Assembly (NCBI RefSeq): GCF_001695575.1
Contig: NZ_LUAX01000008.1
Span: 62,001 to 126,000, forward strand
From: Vibrio europaeus
GTDB taxonomy: Bacteria > Pseudomonadota > Gammaproteobacteria > Enterobacterales > Vibrionaceae
DNA: 64,000 nt
Direction of reading: 5' to 3'
The first letter of the stretch is position 1; each line of letters opens with the position of its first letter. The position numbers and the translations under genes were made by a program. The notes beneath the pieces are model-generated. The model saw only the letters and a program-made list of their open reading frames with translations, searched no databases and was not told the DNA's origin. Of this stretch, positions 25,688-35,208 are shown in pieces.

Positions 25688-27685
25688 TTAGTTTCCGGGT
25701 CCAAACCCTGCAATACAGTCAATAAAGTCTTTCAGGCTGACTTCATTACCGGTTAGATAATCGGTCACGATCGTACATTGATTGCCGACCGAACTGGTTA
25801 CCGAGGTGTCACTGCCTCCAAGCGCAGAGCCGCCAAAATAATCAAAGTTACTCACTGAGTTTTCAACGTTTGGTAGCTTGCCATTAAAGCCAAAGCTCTT
25901 GCGCAACTTGTTGGCCGACTCTTTGGTGTACACAAAGACCTTGCCCGTGTCCGTCATCCCCGGTTTGTCATAACCCGGCGCAGAAAAGACCATCTGAATC
26001 ATTGGATCTTGCGCATCTAACGCGGTTACTGCCGCTAGGTTAGTTCCGAACACATCGCCGGCATGGACACTTGGCGCTTTCACATATTTAAAGAAGCTGT
26101 ACGCCACTTTGGTGTTGGCGTAATTGTTGTCGTTGTAGACGTAAGCCGCCCCCGCATCCAGAGCTTGGTTGTTGGTCAAACCGGGGTTTTGGCATGGGGC
26201 TTTGTTGTTTGTGCCATCCACATGCGTGCCACAGTTATCTTCACCAGGTGCCCCAATCATAAGGCCGCCCACACTGTCGATAAACAAGTTGGCGCCGAAC
26301 TGATCGTTCGCGTCAGGGTTTGGTGCTTTGATGTAAGCCACTTCCTTCAAATTGGCATTGTTGTCATCGTAAGCAAACACATAAACCGCGCCTGACTTGC
26401 CAATCCGGTTGTCCAATTTGACGTTACTGTTAAGCGGCGAGTTACCACAAACACTTTCACCATTGATCTTCTTATTAGGATTCGGTAGCGCACCATCAAT
26501 CCCAGCTGAGCAGCCAGACTCCCCCGGCGCACCAATCACGATTTTGTTGTCTTGATGATCAAACGACAGAGCACTGCCAAACAAATCTCCCGCATCGGTG
26601 TTTGAGGCTTTTATGTACTCTTTCAGCACCCATTGACCATTCTCGCGCGCATAGTGGTACACTGCCCCAGAATCCCTGGCCGAGTTATCCCACAGGCTTG
26701 GGTTAGGGTTTGTCCCACACACGGAACCATAACCAAGGCGTTGATTTGCGTTCGCTCCCTGACCACCCACACCGGTACCGCAGTTATCTTCACCCGGGGT
26801 CCCTACAAGCAATTGATCCCCATCTGAGTCCAGCGCCAAGGCAGAGCCAAACATATCGCCAGGATCGGTGTTTGGCGCTTTTAGGTACGCGTCCAACACC
26901 CAAGTGTTGTTGCTTTTTTTATAGATATACACCGCCCCAGAATCTCGGGCACTATTGTCATCCATACCTGGGTTTACGTATTGGCCGCAGACCGAGTGCC
27001 CACCAAGGCGCTGATTCGGATTAACGCCCGTGCCGCCGACACCGATGCCGCAGTTGTCTTCACCTGTCGCGGCAATCGCGATGGTCTTGCCATCACCACT
27101 GATGTGGACCACCCCACCAAAGTTATCCCAAAGGCTGGGGTTAGGCGCTTTGATGTAAGTAGTAAAATCAAGCAACTTATGTCCTGCACTTGTTTCAAAC
27201 TGACTGTTGTTTGCAAACTGCCCCTGCCCTTCGAATACATAGGCCGCGCCAATGGAGACAGAATCTAATGGATTGCCAGAATCTGCGTTACTCTCCATTC
27301 CATACGAAAAGCAAGTAACTCGGCTGTTGGTGCCAATGAGGTTGGCGTGTTTGGTCGCCCCAACATTGGCTCCACAGCCCGACTCGCCTGGCGCACCGAC
27401 CAGCAAGACTTGATTGTTCCCAGATAGAATGGCGGCTTCACCAAATTTATCCGAGCTTTCCGCGTTAGGCGCTTTAATGAGCGCGGTACCCAGTTGCCCT
27501 TGTAGAGTTTTCCATTTGAGGTACACCGCACCAGAGTTAGGCGCAGAATCGGATCCTGGTTGTGAGGCTAAGCTATCTTCATACGGCGCCCCGACCACAA
27601 TAGGCGCGAAGCTTGCCTCCGCCGCAAACGGGGCCGACATATAGCCAGCAAGCGATAGGTAAATCATGGATCTTAAAACATTCAT
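25688..27685 (-). CDS. Secreted FG-GAP/integrin-alpha-like beta-propeller protein
   Basis: The 665-residue protein has a signal peptide (about residues 1-23) and about seven blades of the integrin alpha N-terminal type. Each blade carries an F-G cap (DKFGEA, DNFGGV, DMFGSA, DLFGSA, DQFGAN, DVFGTN) followed by GAPGE-CG and SGAVYVF/YIY strands. Many blades contain a Ca2+-loop-like D-x-D-x-D and a paired cysteine loop (GEDNCG paired with SVCG). A short region with two cysteines closes the C terminus. Such proteins are envelope or extracellular binding proteins; the ligand is unknown. The gene is monocistronic, with its own terminator. Confidence 0.85.
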   Translation of the reverse strand: MNVLRSMIYLSLAGYMSAPFAAEASFAPIVVGAPYEDSLASQPGSDSAPNSGAVYLKWKTLQGQLGTALIKAPNAESSDKFGEAAILSGNNQVLLVGAPGESGCGANVGATKHANLIGTNSRVTCFSYGMESNADSGNPLDSVSIGAAYVFEGQGQFANNSQFETSAGHKLLDFTTYIKAPNPSLWDNFGGVVHISGDGKTIAIAATGEDNCGIGVGGTGVNPNQRLGGHSVCGQYVNPGMDDNSARDSGAVYIYKKSNNTWVLDAYLKAPNTDPGDMFGSALALDSDGDQLLVGTPGEDNCGTGVGGQGANANQRLGYGSVCGTNPNPSLWDNSARDSGAVYHYARENGQWVLKEYIKASNTDAGDLFGSALSFDHQDNKIVIGAPGESGCSAGIDGALPNPNKKINGESVCGNSPLNSNVKLDNRIGKSGAVYVFAYDDNNANLKEVAYIKAPNPDANDQFGANLFIDSVGGLMIGAPGEDNCGTHVDGTNNKAPCQNPGLTNNQALDAGAAYVYNDNNYANTKVAYSFFKYVKAPSVHAGDVFGTNLAAVTALDAQDPMIQMVFSAPGYDKPGMTDTGKVFVYTKESANKLRKSFGFNGKLPNVENSVSNFDYFGGSALGGSDTSVTSSVGNQCTIVTDYLTGNEVSLKDFIDCIAGFGPGN

Positions 27686-27689
27686 AATT

Positions 27690-28234
27690 TCACTCCAGAC
27701 TTCTTTCTATGTTAGGTGTAGTTATTCCTTGTTAGAGCATGAATAACGATGTGCGCACCTTTAATAACCCAACCAACTTGTTGACAATAATCATTATTAT
27801 TTAGACTTATTAGGAACAATATGGGTTAAATACCCGAACACAGTTTTGGTTATTATTTGTGCAATCTAGATGCTACTCATTGACTATTTATTGCTCAATA
27901 TGAAACGCGCGAGATGTCGGCAATCGGATGGGCATTGTGCGGAATCGCAGTGGATTTGATAGAGAACGGACACCTTAATGATAAAATTAATATTTCATTA
28001 TTCTTCGCTTTCGTAGAGAAAACATTCGCGTTTTACTGCGATATACAGCGAACTCATCGCAAAGAGGATGTTTTTACAAGTCGATTTTGCTCACAATGCT
28101 CAGCCCCATTATGGATGCAACAATCAATATAAATAAGCCATCTTCGCTTCCTGACAGACGCATTCGCTCGACCAAAGTCACGAATTCGACGCATGAACTA
28201 TGGTGGCGATGCTGAAACGTGCTGAGACTCCGAT
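27690..28234. other. Gene-free stretch, promoter of the FG-GAP gene
   Basis: AT-rich, with TTGACAATAATCATTATTATT near 27780. This partly resembles a Fur-type inverted sequence, but the match is weak. A minus-strand fragment encoding a hydrophobic peptide (near 28074-28170) and a 72-residue plus-strand frame (27914-28132) have no other support. Confidence 0.3.
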
Positions 28235-28239
28235 CAAAA

Positions 28240-28263
28240 AAGCCAGCGTTGTCACGCTGGCTT
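28240..28263 (-). terminator. Rho-independent terminator of the SIMPL gene
   Basis: AAGCCAGCG (28240-28248) pairs with CGCTGGCTT (28255-28263) around a six-base loop, followed on the minus strand by a T-run. It begins 25 bases after the gene's stop codon. Confidence 0.88.
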
Positions 28264-28287
28264 TGAAGTCTGTTTAAACGAAGAGCG

Positions 28288-29007
28288 TTAGTCCGAGAGG
28301 TAGTATTGCACGGTAGAGACCACACGAACCTTCTTAATGTAAGGCGTGTTGCTGTCACGATCATAGATCGAAAACTGCCCTTGTGTAGCGCGCTTAATTT
28401 TCCCCAGCGAGCTCTGAGAATCTTTGGCAAATTTCTCCGCAACTTCACGGGCGTTTTTGGTCGCTTCTTCAATCATATCTGGTTTGATGTCATTCAACTG
28501 CGTGAAGCTGTAGTTGGCCCGATTTGAATAGGGATCTTGATTGAGCAATATCCCTTGCTTGCCCAACTCCCCAATTTCATTGATGGCCGCTCTGACCACA
28601 TCAACCTTCTGGCTGTAGACCGTGATTGTACGGCTGCCTAGATAGCGATACTCAATATCCTGCTCATTGCCATACTGCTGCGCTTTGCGGTCAATCACCG
28701 AAGGCGACGACAATGATACGCTTGACTCTTCTAACCCCTTCGCACTCAGGAAGTCCAGTACCAACTGGGTTTGCTGGTCGATGTCCTCAAACATTGCTGA
28801 CATATCGTTTTTCGCCACCGTAAACTGGATCGGCCAAATCACGGTATCGGCTTGATACTCACGCTCCGACAAACCTTTTACAGTAACCACTCGCTCGTAC
28901 GCTTTATACTTTATAGCCGTCTGCTGGATGAAGAACCCTAATACTCCCAGCCCCACGATCAGACATACTCCTAACCACAGTGACGACTTATTGGAAACTC
29001 GTTCCAT
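28288..29007 (-). CDS. SIMPL domain (DUF541) membrane-anchored protein
   Basis: The 239-residue protein has one N-terminal membrane helix (about residues 10-30) and a periplasmic SIMPL/DUF541 domain (about 40-238): VTVKGLSEREYQADTVIWPI, then YSQKVDVVRAAINEIGELG and the conserved helix ATKNAREVAEKFAKDSQS. Family members such as BP26 and E. coli YggE are linked to stress tolerance and envelope channels. It is a single-gene unit with its own terminator, and marks the end of the cassette region to its right. Confidence 0.88.
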   Translation of the reverse strand: MERVSNKSSLWLGVCLIVGLGVLGFFIQQTAIKYKAYERVVTVKGLSEREYQADTVIWPIQFTVAKNDMSAMFEDIDQQTQLVLDFLSAKGLEESSVSLSSPSVIDRKAQQYGNEQDIEYRYLGSRTITVYSQKVDVVRAAINEIGELGKQGILLNQDPYSNRANYSFTQLNDIKPDMIEEATKNAREVAEKFAKDSQSSLGKIKRATQGQFSIYDRDSNTPYIKKVRVVSTVQYYLSD

Positions 29008-29052
29008 TCCCGCTCCTTACTGCACCAAAGAAAACATATAGATTGATTATCT

Positions 29053-29188
29053 TAACCAACTAATGTCAATAAATTAGCCACAAAAGGCTAAAATTTGCCT
29101 CGCTGTAAGAAAACGACGACATCAAAGCAGACTTGAGACAAAGGACAACACGCACAACTTAGACACCGTCATGGTGCTCAAGTTGTTA
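29053..29188 (-). repeat. Possible degenerate attC downstream of gajB
   Basis: Read on the minus strand the segment opens TAACAACTTGAG and closes TTAGTTGGTTA, outer arms that partly pair like attC R' and R''. The inner structure is poor. If real, it would make Gabija a cassette of about 4 kb. Confidence 0.25.
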
Positions 29189-29352
29189 CCAATTATTTTT
29201 TAAACTCATATTTGGACAATTGTAAGTTACGACCCATAGAGCATTCTGACTTTGTGGATTACTTCTAGTATTGCAACCATACGGCCGGTCTATATGTGGC
29301 TGGTCAAATTCCCATATCCACTGCACTATCCGATAGGAATTAATATCCAGCA

Positions 29353-31113
29353 TCAAACAATAGTAAATCCAACCGATTCTAGTTGCTCCCTTTCTAGTGG
29401 TTTTAAAGTTTTTACGGCCCAAATCAGAAGTTCGCTTGGTCTTGATGATGCTACGTAAGCAAATCTAGCAGCTTCGCTATCAGGGTCTTTGAGCCAATCT
29501 TTCCAATGAGAGTCACTCCCAGAACGAGAAGATGATATAACTATGGTGGCACCATGAGTTTCTCCTTTCGCCCCATGAATCGTTTTTTTTGCAAATTGGA
29601 ACGATGGCTTGTTAGTCACAGCCAGTGACGACGCAACTTCGAGCTTGGCAGAACCAGACGGTGATACTAAGTTTACGCTTTCCAATGGAGTTAATATGCT
29701 TGCAGTATCTTCAGAACAAAAGCTCTGCTTTGGGAGAGAGCGAATCAAAGTTTTTGCATCCTTTGTCCAGCTTGACCATTGAACATCAACCTTCTGTAAA
29801 CCATTACCAATCATGTAACTTAATGAATCATTTAAAAATTTTCTCCAAGAAAGGTTTGAAGCAATAGATTGAGGGCAATTGAAGCTGTTAGGTTTGCAAG
29901 TTTCTTTTAAATGAAAACGAAGAAACTCTGAGAATTTCAATAAAGACTGATTTAGTCTTTCCATATCTTGTGGATTGTATAGCTTAATAGCTAGGGCTAG
30001 ATTCTGAATGTGAGTTGGTTTGTCTACTGAAGTCTGGAATTTATTGAGTGTAGAATGCCCTCTAGATACGACCACTGTACTGTTGAAACCATTACATTTT
30101 TCTTCAAAAGCTTCGATTAGTTCCGTAGGGCAATTATCATACTGAAGCACCAAGCATCTTGGTTTAAGCCAGCTCATATTGCCTATTATATTCCCACGAC
30201 CAGTGAGCTTCGCACAAATACTAACGATGTTTTGGCAACTTCTAAAATTTCGTGTCAATTGCAAACGGGTAAAGTTATTATCCTTTACGAAATCTTTAAC
30301 TTTATCTGGGTCGACATCTCTAAATCCATAGATTGCTTGGTGAAGATCTCCTACAAAGTGAAGTTTTGCCCCATTATCAGCAAGCGACTGAAAGATAAGA
30401 AGTTGCTCTTCTGATAAATCCTGACATTCATCTACAATGAACAGTGGATACCGCCTAACCAACAATTTGACGAAGCTCTGGTATTTTTCATTTGTGAGCA
30501 CTTCTAAAGCCAAGCTCTCGATATCTCTATAGGTTGCAAATCCCCCCTGAAGCATTCTAACTTTGGTTTGAATAAAATCTCTAATCTGCCAATCACTTAG
30601 TGTTAGAGCGCCTAGCGTTTTATCTAAAACAGAATCGCCTGAATCAAATATCAGCTTGTTATTTTTTAGGTCAAGTGAGTAACGGTTTGCGTATATGTTT
30701 CCTCTTTTGGCATATGAGTATTTAGTTCGATAGCCAATATGTGTAGTGGGCTCAATTATTCGAATAGATGCATCACCGCCTTCCCCAACATACTTTGTCA
30801 GCTCTGTTGATAAAGGAGAAACGATGTTTTTGTAGATAAAGCTATCAAATGTGCCTAAAAAATGAGGAAACATGCCTCGACCAAAGGGCAGATACTTAGA
30901 TACCCTGATTGTTAATTCATCAGTTGCACTGTTGGCAAATGAAAGTGCGGCAAGACCTCCGGGTCTCTTCTTCCAAGAACTGACTTCCTTAGCTAATTTC
31001 GCTGCAACCACTTCAGTTTTGCCACTTCCGGGGCAAGCCTCTAAGAAAGTATGCTCTTCAATGCTTGAATTCACATAATTAAGCTGTTCGTCGGTAAACT
31101 CTAATTCCATCAT
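29353..31113 (-). CDS. gajB: Gabija protein GajB, UvrD-like SF1 helicase
   Basis: The 586-residue protein is a UvrD/PcrA-type helicase: Walker A ACPGSGKT (residues 26-33), FANSATDELTIRV (motif Ia region), Walker B FIVDECQDLS (about 225-234), motif III-like GDLHQAIYGFRDVD (about 255-268), and late motifs near KTIHGAKGETHGATIVI and FAYVASSRPSELL. It starts at ATG 31113, overlapping the gajA stop as ATGA. In Gabija GajB joins the GajA nuclease complex and contributes NTP/DNA-terminus sensing during anti-phage defence. Pairing with an OLD-type nuclease in this order is the defining Gabija layout. Confidence 0.85.
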   Translation of the reverse strand: MMELEFTDEQLNYVNSSIEEHTFLEACPGSGKTEVVAAKLAKEVSSWKKRPGGLAALSFANSATDELTIRVSKYLPFGRGMFPHFLGTFDSFIYKNIVSPLSTELTKYVGEGGDASIRIIEPTTHIGYRTKYSYAKRGNIYANRYSLDLKNNKLIFDSGDSVLDKTLGALTLSDWQIRDFIQTKVRMLQGGFATYRDIESLALEVLTNEKYQSFVKLLVRRYPLFIVDECQDLSEEQLLIFQSLADNGAKLHFVGDLHQAIYGFRDVDPDKVKDFVKDNNFTRLQLTRNFRSCQNIVSICAKLTGRGNIIGNMSWLKPRCLVLQYDNCPTELIEAFEEKCNGFNSTVVVSRGHSTLNKFQTSVDKPTHIQNLALAIKLYNPQDMERLNQSLLKFSEFLRFHLKETCKPNSFNCPQSIASNLSWRKFLNDSLSYMIGNGLQKVDVQWSSWTKDAKTLIRSLPKQSFCSEDTASILTPLESVNLVSPSGSAKLEVASSLAVTNKPSFQFAKKTIHGAKGETHGATIVISSSRSGSDSHWKDWLKDPDSEAARFAYVASSRPSELLIWAVKTLKPLEREQLESVGFTIV

Positions 31114-33056
31114 TCCCCCTCTTCGAAATCTACCGATGAAGCCCACATAATTGCTTTTTTGATATATTCAGGAACAGAAAAGTCATATCCATCTAACTGG
31201 ATTCTGTCGGTCAACACTTGGGCAAAGAGCCCTTTTCCAATATTATCGTCATCAATTTTCTTCAGGATTTTGTGAGCAGCCTCGGCAACCTCATGTGGTT
31301 GCTTTTTAGTCCAATCTTGCTTCGACATTTCCGTAAATTCTGTAATTACTGGACTTTTTCTTTTGGTAGACTCAGGCCACAGAGAAGCAATAATCTCGGA
31401 CATTAATGATGCATTGTTACCCTCCATGGCTAAGTCATATTCTAGAGTCTTGTATTTACTTACATAAAGACGTGAATTAGTTGATTTGTTAATAGAGGTC
31501 ACGAGTTCAATGGCATGGTTAGTCCCATCGTGCATATTCCCCTCGTAAGGAAGGAAATCTTCAATTAACTCTTTTTTCTCCCCGTCTTTTTTTGGGTCAG
31601 GTGCTTTTTTCTTTATAGTTTTGGGTGGATCTCGGTCAGTTATTCCAGCACACCTAACCGGAATATTCCCTGCAAAAGCTACTTCTTCGGTATCATCTGG
31701 CTTAGAAACGTTGCAATATAGTTGCATGAAATGCTTAAAGTAGATCCCATTAAGGTTAATTGTTGAGATTCCCAAGTCTTCAAGATTCTTATGCCCTTCT
31801 TTCTGTTCTTTTAGAACTATTTTTGCCAAAGCCGGAATAATCATTTGTTCAGCAATCCCTTCGACAAGGATTACACCACTAGAAAATAGTAAATTAGACT
31901 TTGTTACATCGAGCCAACGGTTGATGAACTGGCTGCTTTCTTCCAGTAACCCGCAGGTTCGCAAGGGTGTCGCTACTGGAGTTGGTGATTTCGACAAATG
32001 AATAATCGACTCAAGTTCAACTGAAGAAGCTAAAACTGTTGAGTGCGTAGTTACAATAACTTGAACATTTTCGTTTTGTTTTGCTACTGACTTTAGGTGA
32101 TTTAACAGCCTAATTTGCAATTGTGGATGTAAGTGTGCTTCTGGTTCCTCGATAAGCAGTAACTTAAATAGAGGTTGCTCTTCGTCCTCATCATCTAACG
32201 TAAGCTCAGCCATAATTGAAGCTATGTAAAGTAGATTGTTATAACCCAAACTATTTTGGCTAAGGTCACGGAACAGTAACTGATCCTCTACAGACAAGTC
32301 AGGAAAGAACATTAAAGTTAGACTTTCTGCAATTTTGGTAAAATCGCTTTCTGCAAACTGAATACTGGTTTTTTGCCCGAAGTGATGCCCGATAGCTTTC
32401 GTCAGGTTTTCTGTTATGAGCTTATTCGCATCTTTAATACTCAATTTGTCATCAGTAGCTAAAGATTCATTGAAGTTTTTTAGGCTTGCTTCAAGAGGAT
32501 GTAACACCCCGTCTTCTCTACACTGTTTTAGTTGCTTTCGATTCAGAGCCTTGAGAAGCTTGGATAGCCTGGACTGACGACCATTCGACAACTTTGACTC
32601 AGCATCCCTTAGCGGTGGCAAGTAAATACATTGGACTAGATCCAATAGCTCAGGGTCAAATTGGGAGCTCTTTGCAGTACCTCCCCAAATGACTTTTTTA
32701 AACCGGCCACGTATTTCATTGTTTTCAGCTTGTAAGTTTAATAGAGCTGTATCTGAAGCTCCAACCCATGGTAGAAAGGCTACTTTATCTTTTACATCTA
32801 GCCCATCAAATGCAGCGCAAATAGATAAAGATGTTGCGGTCTTTCCTTCAGCTACAAACGGGCTGAAAAAGTCATCACTAGTTACACTATATCTACCTGA
32901 TTCAGAATCATGAAATAGTTGCCTAATTGCGCTTATGACAGCGGTTTTTCCCGCTCCGTTTTCACCCACTATCACGTTTAATCCATCAGTTAGTTGGATA
33001 TTAAACTCTTTGCCAAAACACCGGAAACCTTCAGCTCTTAAGTTACTTAAATACAT
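31110..33056 (-). CDS. gajA: Gabija protein GajA, OLD-family ATPase-TOPRIM endonuclease
   Basis: The 648-residue protein has an ABC-type ATPase domain with Walker A GENGAGKT (residues 31-38), signature/Walker B region LLLIEEPEAHLHP (299-311) and H-loop TTHS (336-339). A TOPRIM nuclease domain follows, with the catalytic Glu in VILVEG (about 396-400) and an acidic ITDRDPP pair (D474, D476). This is the class 2 OLD layout found in GajA, which nicks phage DNA when nucleotides are depleted. It overlaps gajB by four bases. The slightly greater length than the Bacillus GajA may lie in the Lys-rich insert after the DRD motif. An antiphage role is inferred from family and pairing. Confidence 0.86.
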   Translation of the reverse strand: MYLSNLRAEGFRCFGKEFNIQLTDGLNVIVGENGAGKTAVISAIRQLFHDSESGRYSVTSDDFFSPFVAEGKTATSLSICAAFDGLDVKDKVAFLPWVGASDTALLNLQAENNEIRGRFKKVIWGGTAKSSQFDPELLDLVQCIYLPPLRDAESKLSNGRQSRLSKLLKALNRKQLKQCREDGVLHPLEASLKNFNESLATDDKLSIKDANKLITENLTKAIGHHFGQKTSIQFAESDFTKIAESLTLMFFPDLSVEDQLLFRDLSQNSLGYNNLLYIASIMAELTLDDEDEEQPLFKLLLIEEPEAHLHPQLQIRLLNHLKSVAKQNENVQVIVTTHSTVLASSVELESIIHLSKSPTPVATPLRTCGLLEESSQFINRWLDVTKSNLLFSSGVILVEGIAEQMIIPALAKIVLKEQKEGHKNLEDLGISTINLNGIYFKHFMQLYCNVSKPDDTEEVAFAGNIPVRCAGITDRDPPKTIKKKAPDPKKDGEKKELIEDFLPYEGNMHDGTNHAIELVTSINKSTNSRLYVSKYKTLEYDLAMEGNNASLMSEIIASLWPESTKRKSPVITEFTEMSKQDWTKKQPHEVAEAAHKILKKIDDDNIGKGLFAQVLTDRIQLDGYDFSVPEYIKKAIMWASSVDFEEGE

Positions 33057-33223
33057 GCCTTACCCTACCTACTTGAATAGACATATTCTAACTGTTTGAT
33101 ATAGATTGGGTAACTCTGTAGGTAGCTTACTTGAGTGATTTAGCTAACACTATTCATGCGCGGAGCAGACTTTAATTATTCTAGAGGAGGTCGACGTGTT
33201 CAGTATTCACATGTCACTTTGCA

Positions 33224-33411
33224 TAACGTTTACTAAGGCAAGCTAACGAAAACGCAATGTGAATGATCTTTTACTCTAAATGATAATGAGGCACAAATGA
33301 GTAAGCTCAGTTCTGGCTGACTCGTTGGTGGACAAAACTTAGTTAGTCCTATTGCACTAATATGACCATATTCGATTAGAAAATGTATCTTGAAACCTTA
33401 AACGCTTGTTA
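33224..33411 (-). repeat. Probable attC site of the Nudix cassette (long, degenerate)
   Basis: On the minus strand it opens with TAACAAGCGTTTAAGG, which contains the Nudix stop codon, and ends with CCTTAGTAAACGTTA, a near-complement of the opening. At about 188 bases it is longer than the other sites, and the middle is poorly conserved. Confidence 0.5.
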
Positions 33412-33861
33412 GCCGAATTTTATACGACATAGCTCATTAATAGGCTTGTCTACAAAATACTCCCAAACGTGCTTGAATGCTGCATGTTGTGTTGGAAAAG
33501 GCGATAACTCTAACGCTTCTTCTAAACTGCACCATTTAAAATCTGTGTGTTCGTGATTAAGAACGACTTCTTGATTTGCTTGGCACTTAACGACAAAGAC
33601 TGGGATGACTTCAATAACGTTCGAATAGGACTCGTAAAACTGTTCTAGGAATTGACCATTGTACAGTTCTGTCACTTCAATCTGTGTTTCTTCCTGAAAC
33701 TCTCGGACGATGGTTTGCCAAGGCAACTCACCTTCTTCCATTGAGCCTGCAACATGGCACCAAAAGCCACCTTTCACTCGCTTCATTAGAAGCATCTTTG
33801 ATTCACCATTAATTTCCGACAATGCCACACCGGAAACAATTGAATTATTTATTGGAATCAT
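33409..33861 (-). CDS. Nudix hydrolase (cassette gene)
   Basis: The 150-residue protein has a full Nudix box: GSMEEGELPWQTIVREFQEE, then TQI (about residues 39-61), fitting G-x5-E-x7-REU-x-EE-x-G-U except that Gln replaces the last Gly. It would hydrolyse a nucleoside diphosphate linked to another group, perhaps a (d)NTP. Its TAA stop forms the first bases of the following attC-like site, as is common in Vibrio cassettes. Nudix genes are frequent superintegron cargo. Confidence 0.88.
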   Translation of the reverse strand: MIPINNSIVSGVALSEINGESKMLLMKRVKGGFWCHVAGSMEEGELPWQTIVREFQEETQIEVTELYNGQFLEQFYESYSNVIEVIPVFVVKCQANQEVVLNHEHTDFKWCSLEEALELSPFPTQHAAFKHVWEYFVDKPINELCRIKFG

Positions 33862-33890
33862 TTTTATACCTAGAAACTGCGATAGTCGGC

Positions 33891-34269
33891 TAACAGCTAT
33901 TAAGCTGAAAAATTCAATATTTAAGTGCAGAAATTTTCTGTCTAGTTCTTTCCTTAGCCCAATTTTAGTGGGACTTTTTACATAAAAATATGAGCTTAAC
34001 TACGAAAGCCAGCTAAAAAATGCAAACGGTAGAAGTATTCTGTATAGATTGAATTTACCCTGTGCTACATCACGAGAATTCACCGTGCGAATGGTGTTAC
34101 AGAATAGATAACTATTAGTATGGTAAAAGTTAATTAACAGAATGCGAATGAGTAAAAGGTCTAAGCAAGTTTGGGCTTTTCCATGCTAGAAAATACCGAG
34201 TGAAACAGTTCTGCACAGGAATCATTTACACCAAACTAAAGGATTCTTGAAGCCTTAAATTGCTTATTA
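33891..34269 (-). repeat. Possible decayed attC pair between cassettes
   Basis: On the minus strand the segment opens TAATAAGCAATTTAAGG and closes AGCTTAATAGCTGTTA, which are near-complementary ends. At 379 bases it is too long for an ordinary attC, so it could be a decayed site with inserted or non-coding sequence. No gene is visible inside. Confidence 0.25.
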
Positions 34270-34277
34270 TATATGTA

Positions 34278-34667
34278 CTAAAATTGAATAAAACCCAGAA
34301 GTATTGGAACTTTCACGACTCCAGATTGAATTGCTCCTATAATTGCGAGTATTAACGTTAAAAACACTAAAGCATACTGTGTATATTGCGCATCTTTTTC
34401 TCTAGAACTCTCCATTTGATAACTTTCTAGGGTAGCTTTAGCTTTTCTGGTAACTTTGTATTCGCCTAGTTCTACCACCACTAACTCGCCAGATGAAACG
34501 AAAGAGTTTAAGTACAAGTCCATTCTATTGCGGCTGTCTCTACCTTTAGGGTAAAGGTACGAACGAGGAGAGTGAGGAGAGTATAGTTGGGTCATGACTT
34601 CATGCGACGAAAATGCTTTAGATGGCTCGTTCAGTTGGAAGTCTATCAATGTACCCAGTAACTTCAT
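34278..34667 (-). CDS. Cassette protein with winged-helix-like N terminus and one membrane helix
   Basis: The 129-residue product is not recognised. The N-terminal part (LIDFQLNEPSKAFSSHEVM, then a patch RDSRNRMDLYLNSFVSSGEL) reads like a small winged-helix domain, with a VVELGEYKVTRKA wing. A charged linker and one C-terminal membrane helix (about residues 100-122) follow. This is a tail-anchored layout with the DNA-binding-like or protein-binding domain in the cytoplasm. No attC separates it from the 34695-35069 gene, so the two may share one cassette. Confidence 0.6.
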   Translation of the reverse strand: MKLLGTLIDFQLNEPSKAFSSHEVMTQLYSPHSPRSYLYPKGRDSRNRMDLYLNSFVSSGELVVVELGEYKVTRKAKATLESYQMESSREKDAQYTQYALVFLTLILAIIGAIQSGVVKVPILLGFIQF

Positions 34668-34694
34668 TCTATGGGGGAATTGAAGCTTTTACGG

Positions 34695-35069
34695 TTAAAA
34701 AAATCTGAGGTACATGATATTTCGATAAAAAGTACAGCGTTCGAATCTTATACAACCCTGTCTTTTCATTGACCACATAATCCCGAAACGACCAATAAGT
34801 ATTACTGACCCATGATAATGAACTATTCGAATATCAAGCTTTTCTACCATTTCAAATGTCGAAGTAGCATCTAAGGAAAATCGTCTTCCATACCATGCTT
34901 TTAGAGTAAGCAGGCTACCATCTATACTCTCTAGCAAATATAACGGTGCGCCTTCAAAGTAGAAGCCAACGGTATATAAATCAACCGATTTACCATCATC
35001 ACCGACTCTAGGAATCATGCCATTAGCTAGTTTCGGCTCAATCTCTTTTAAGATACTCTCTAATTGCAC
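34695..35069 (-). CDS. Hypothetical cassette protein
   Basis: About 124 residues from GTG 35069, chosen because GGGGA lies five bases upstream. No family recognised. The first two thirds look like a normal alpha/beta protein (SVDLYTVGFYFEGAPLYLLE). The last 30 residues (RQGCIRFERCTFYRNIMYLR) are Cys/Arg/Phe-rich and unlike the rest, so the C terminus may result from a frameshift. It begins right after an attC site. Confidence 0.5.
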   Translation of the reverse strand: MQLESILKEIEPKLANGMIPRVGDDGKSVDLYTVGFYFEGAPLYLLESIDGSLLTLKAWYGRRFSLDATSTFEMVEKLDIRIVHYHGSVILIGRFGIMWSMKRQGCIRFERCTFYRNIMYLRFF

Positions 35070-35085
35070 GATTTTCCCCAAGCAT

Positions 35086-35208
35086 ACAACGCCGTAGCAA
35101 CAAATGACAACGCTGTGCCGCTAAACCTGAATATCGTGCCTTAAACACGGAAATCAAATTGCGACTGAGATCGCCAAGCGTTAGTAGTCCTTGTTAAGCA
35201 ATTTGTTA
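35086..35208 (-). repeat. VCR-like attC site (cassette of the 35206-35541 gene)
   Basis: On the minus strand it opens TAACAAATTGCTTAACAAGG and ends near GGCGTTG. It contains the AACGCTTGGCGATC inner arm. The stop codon of the upstream gene is the opening TAA. The R'' end is degenerate. Confidence 0.7.

Noticed and set aside
27780..27800. Fur-box-like AATAATCATTATTATT before the FG-GAP gene
   Set aside because: Too few matches to the 19-base consensus to claim regulation; AT-rich promoter sequence explains it equally well.
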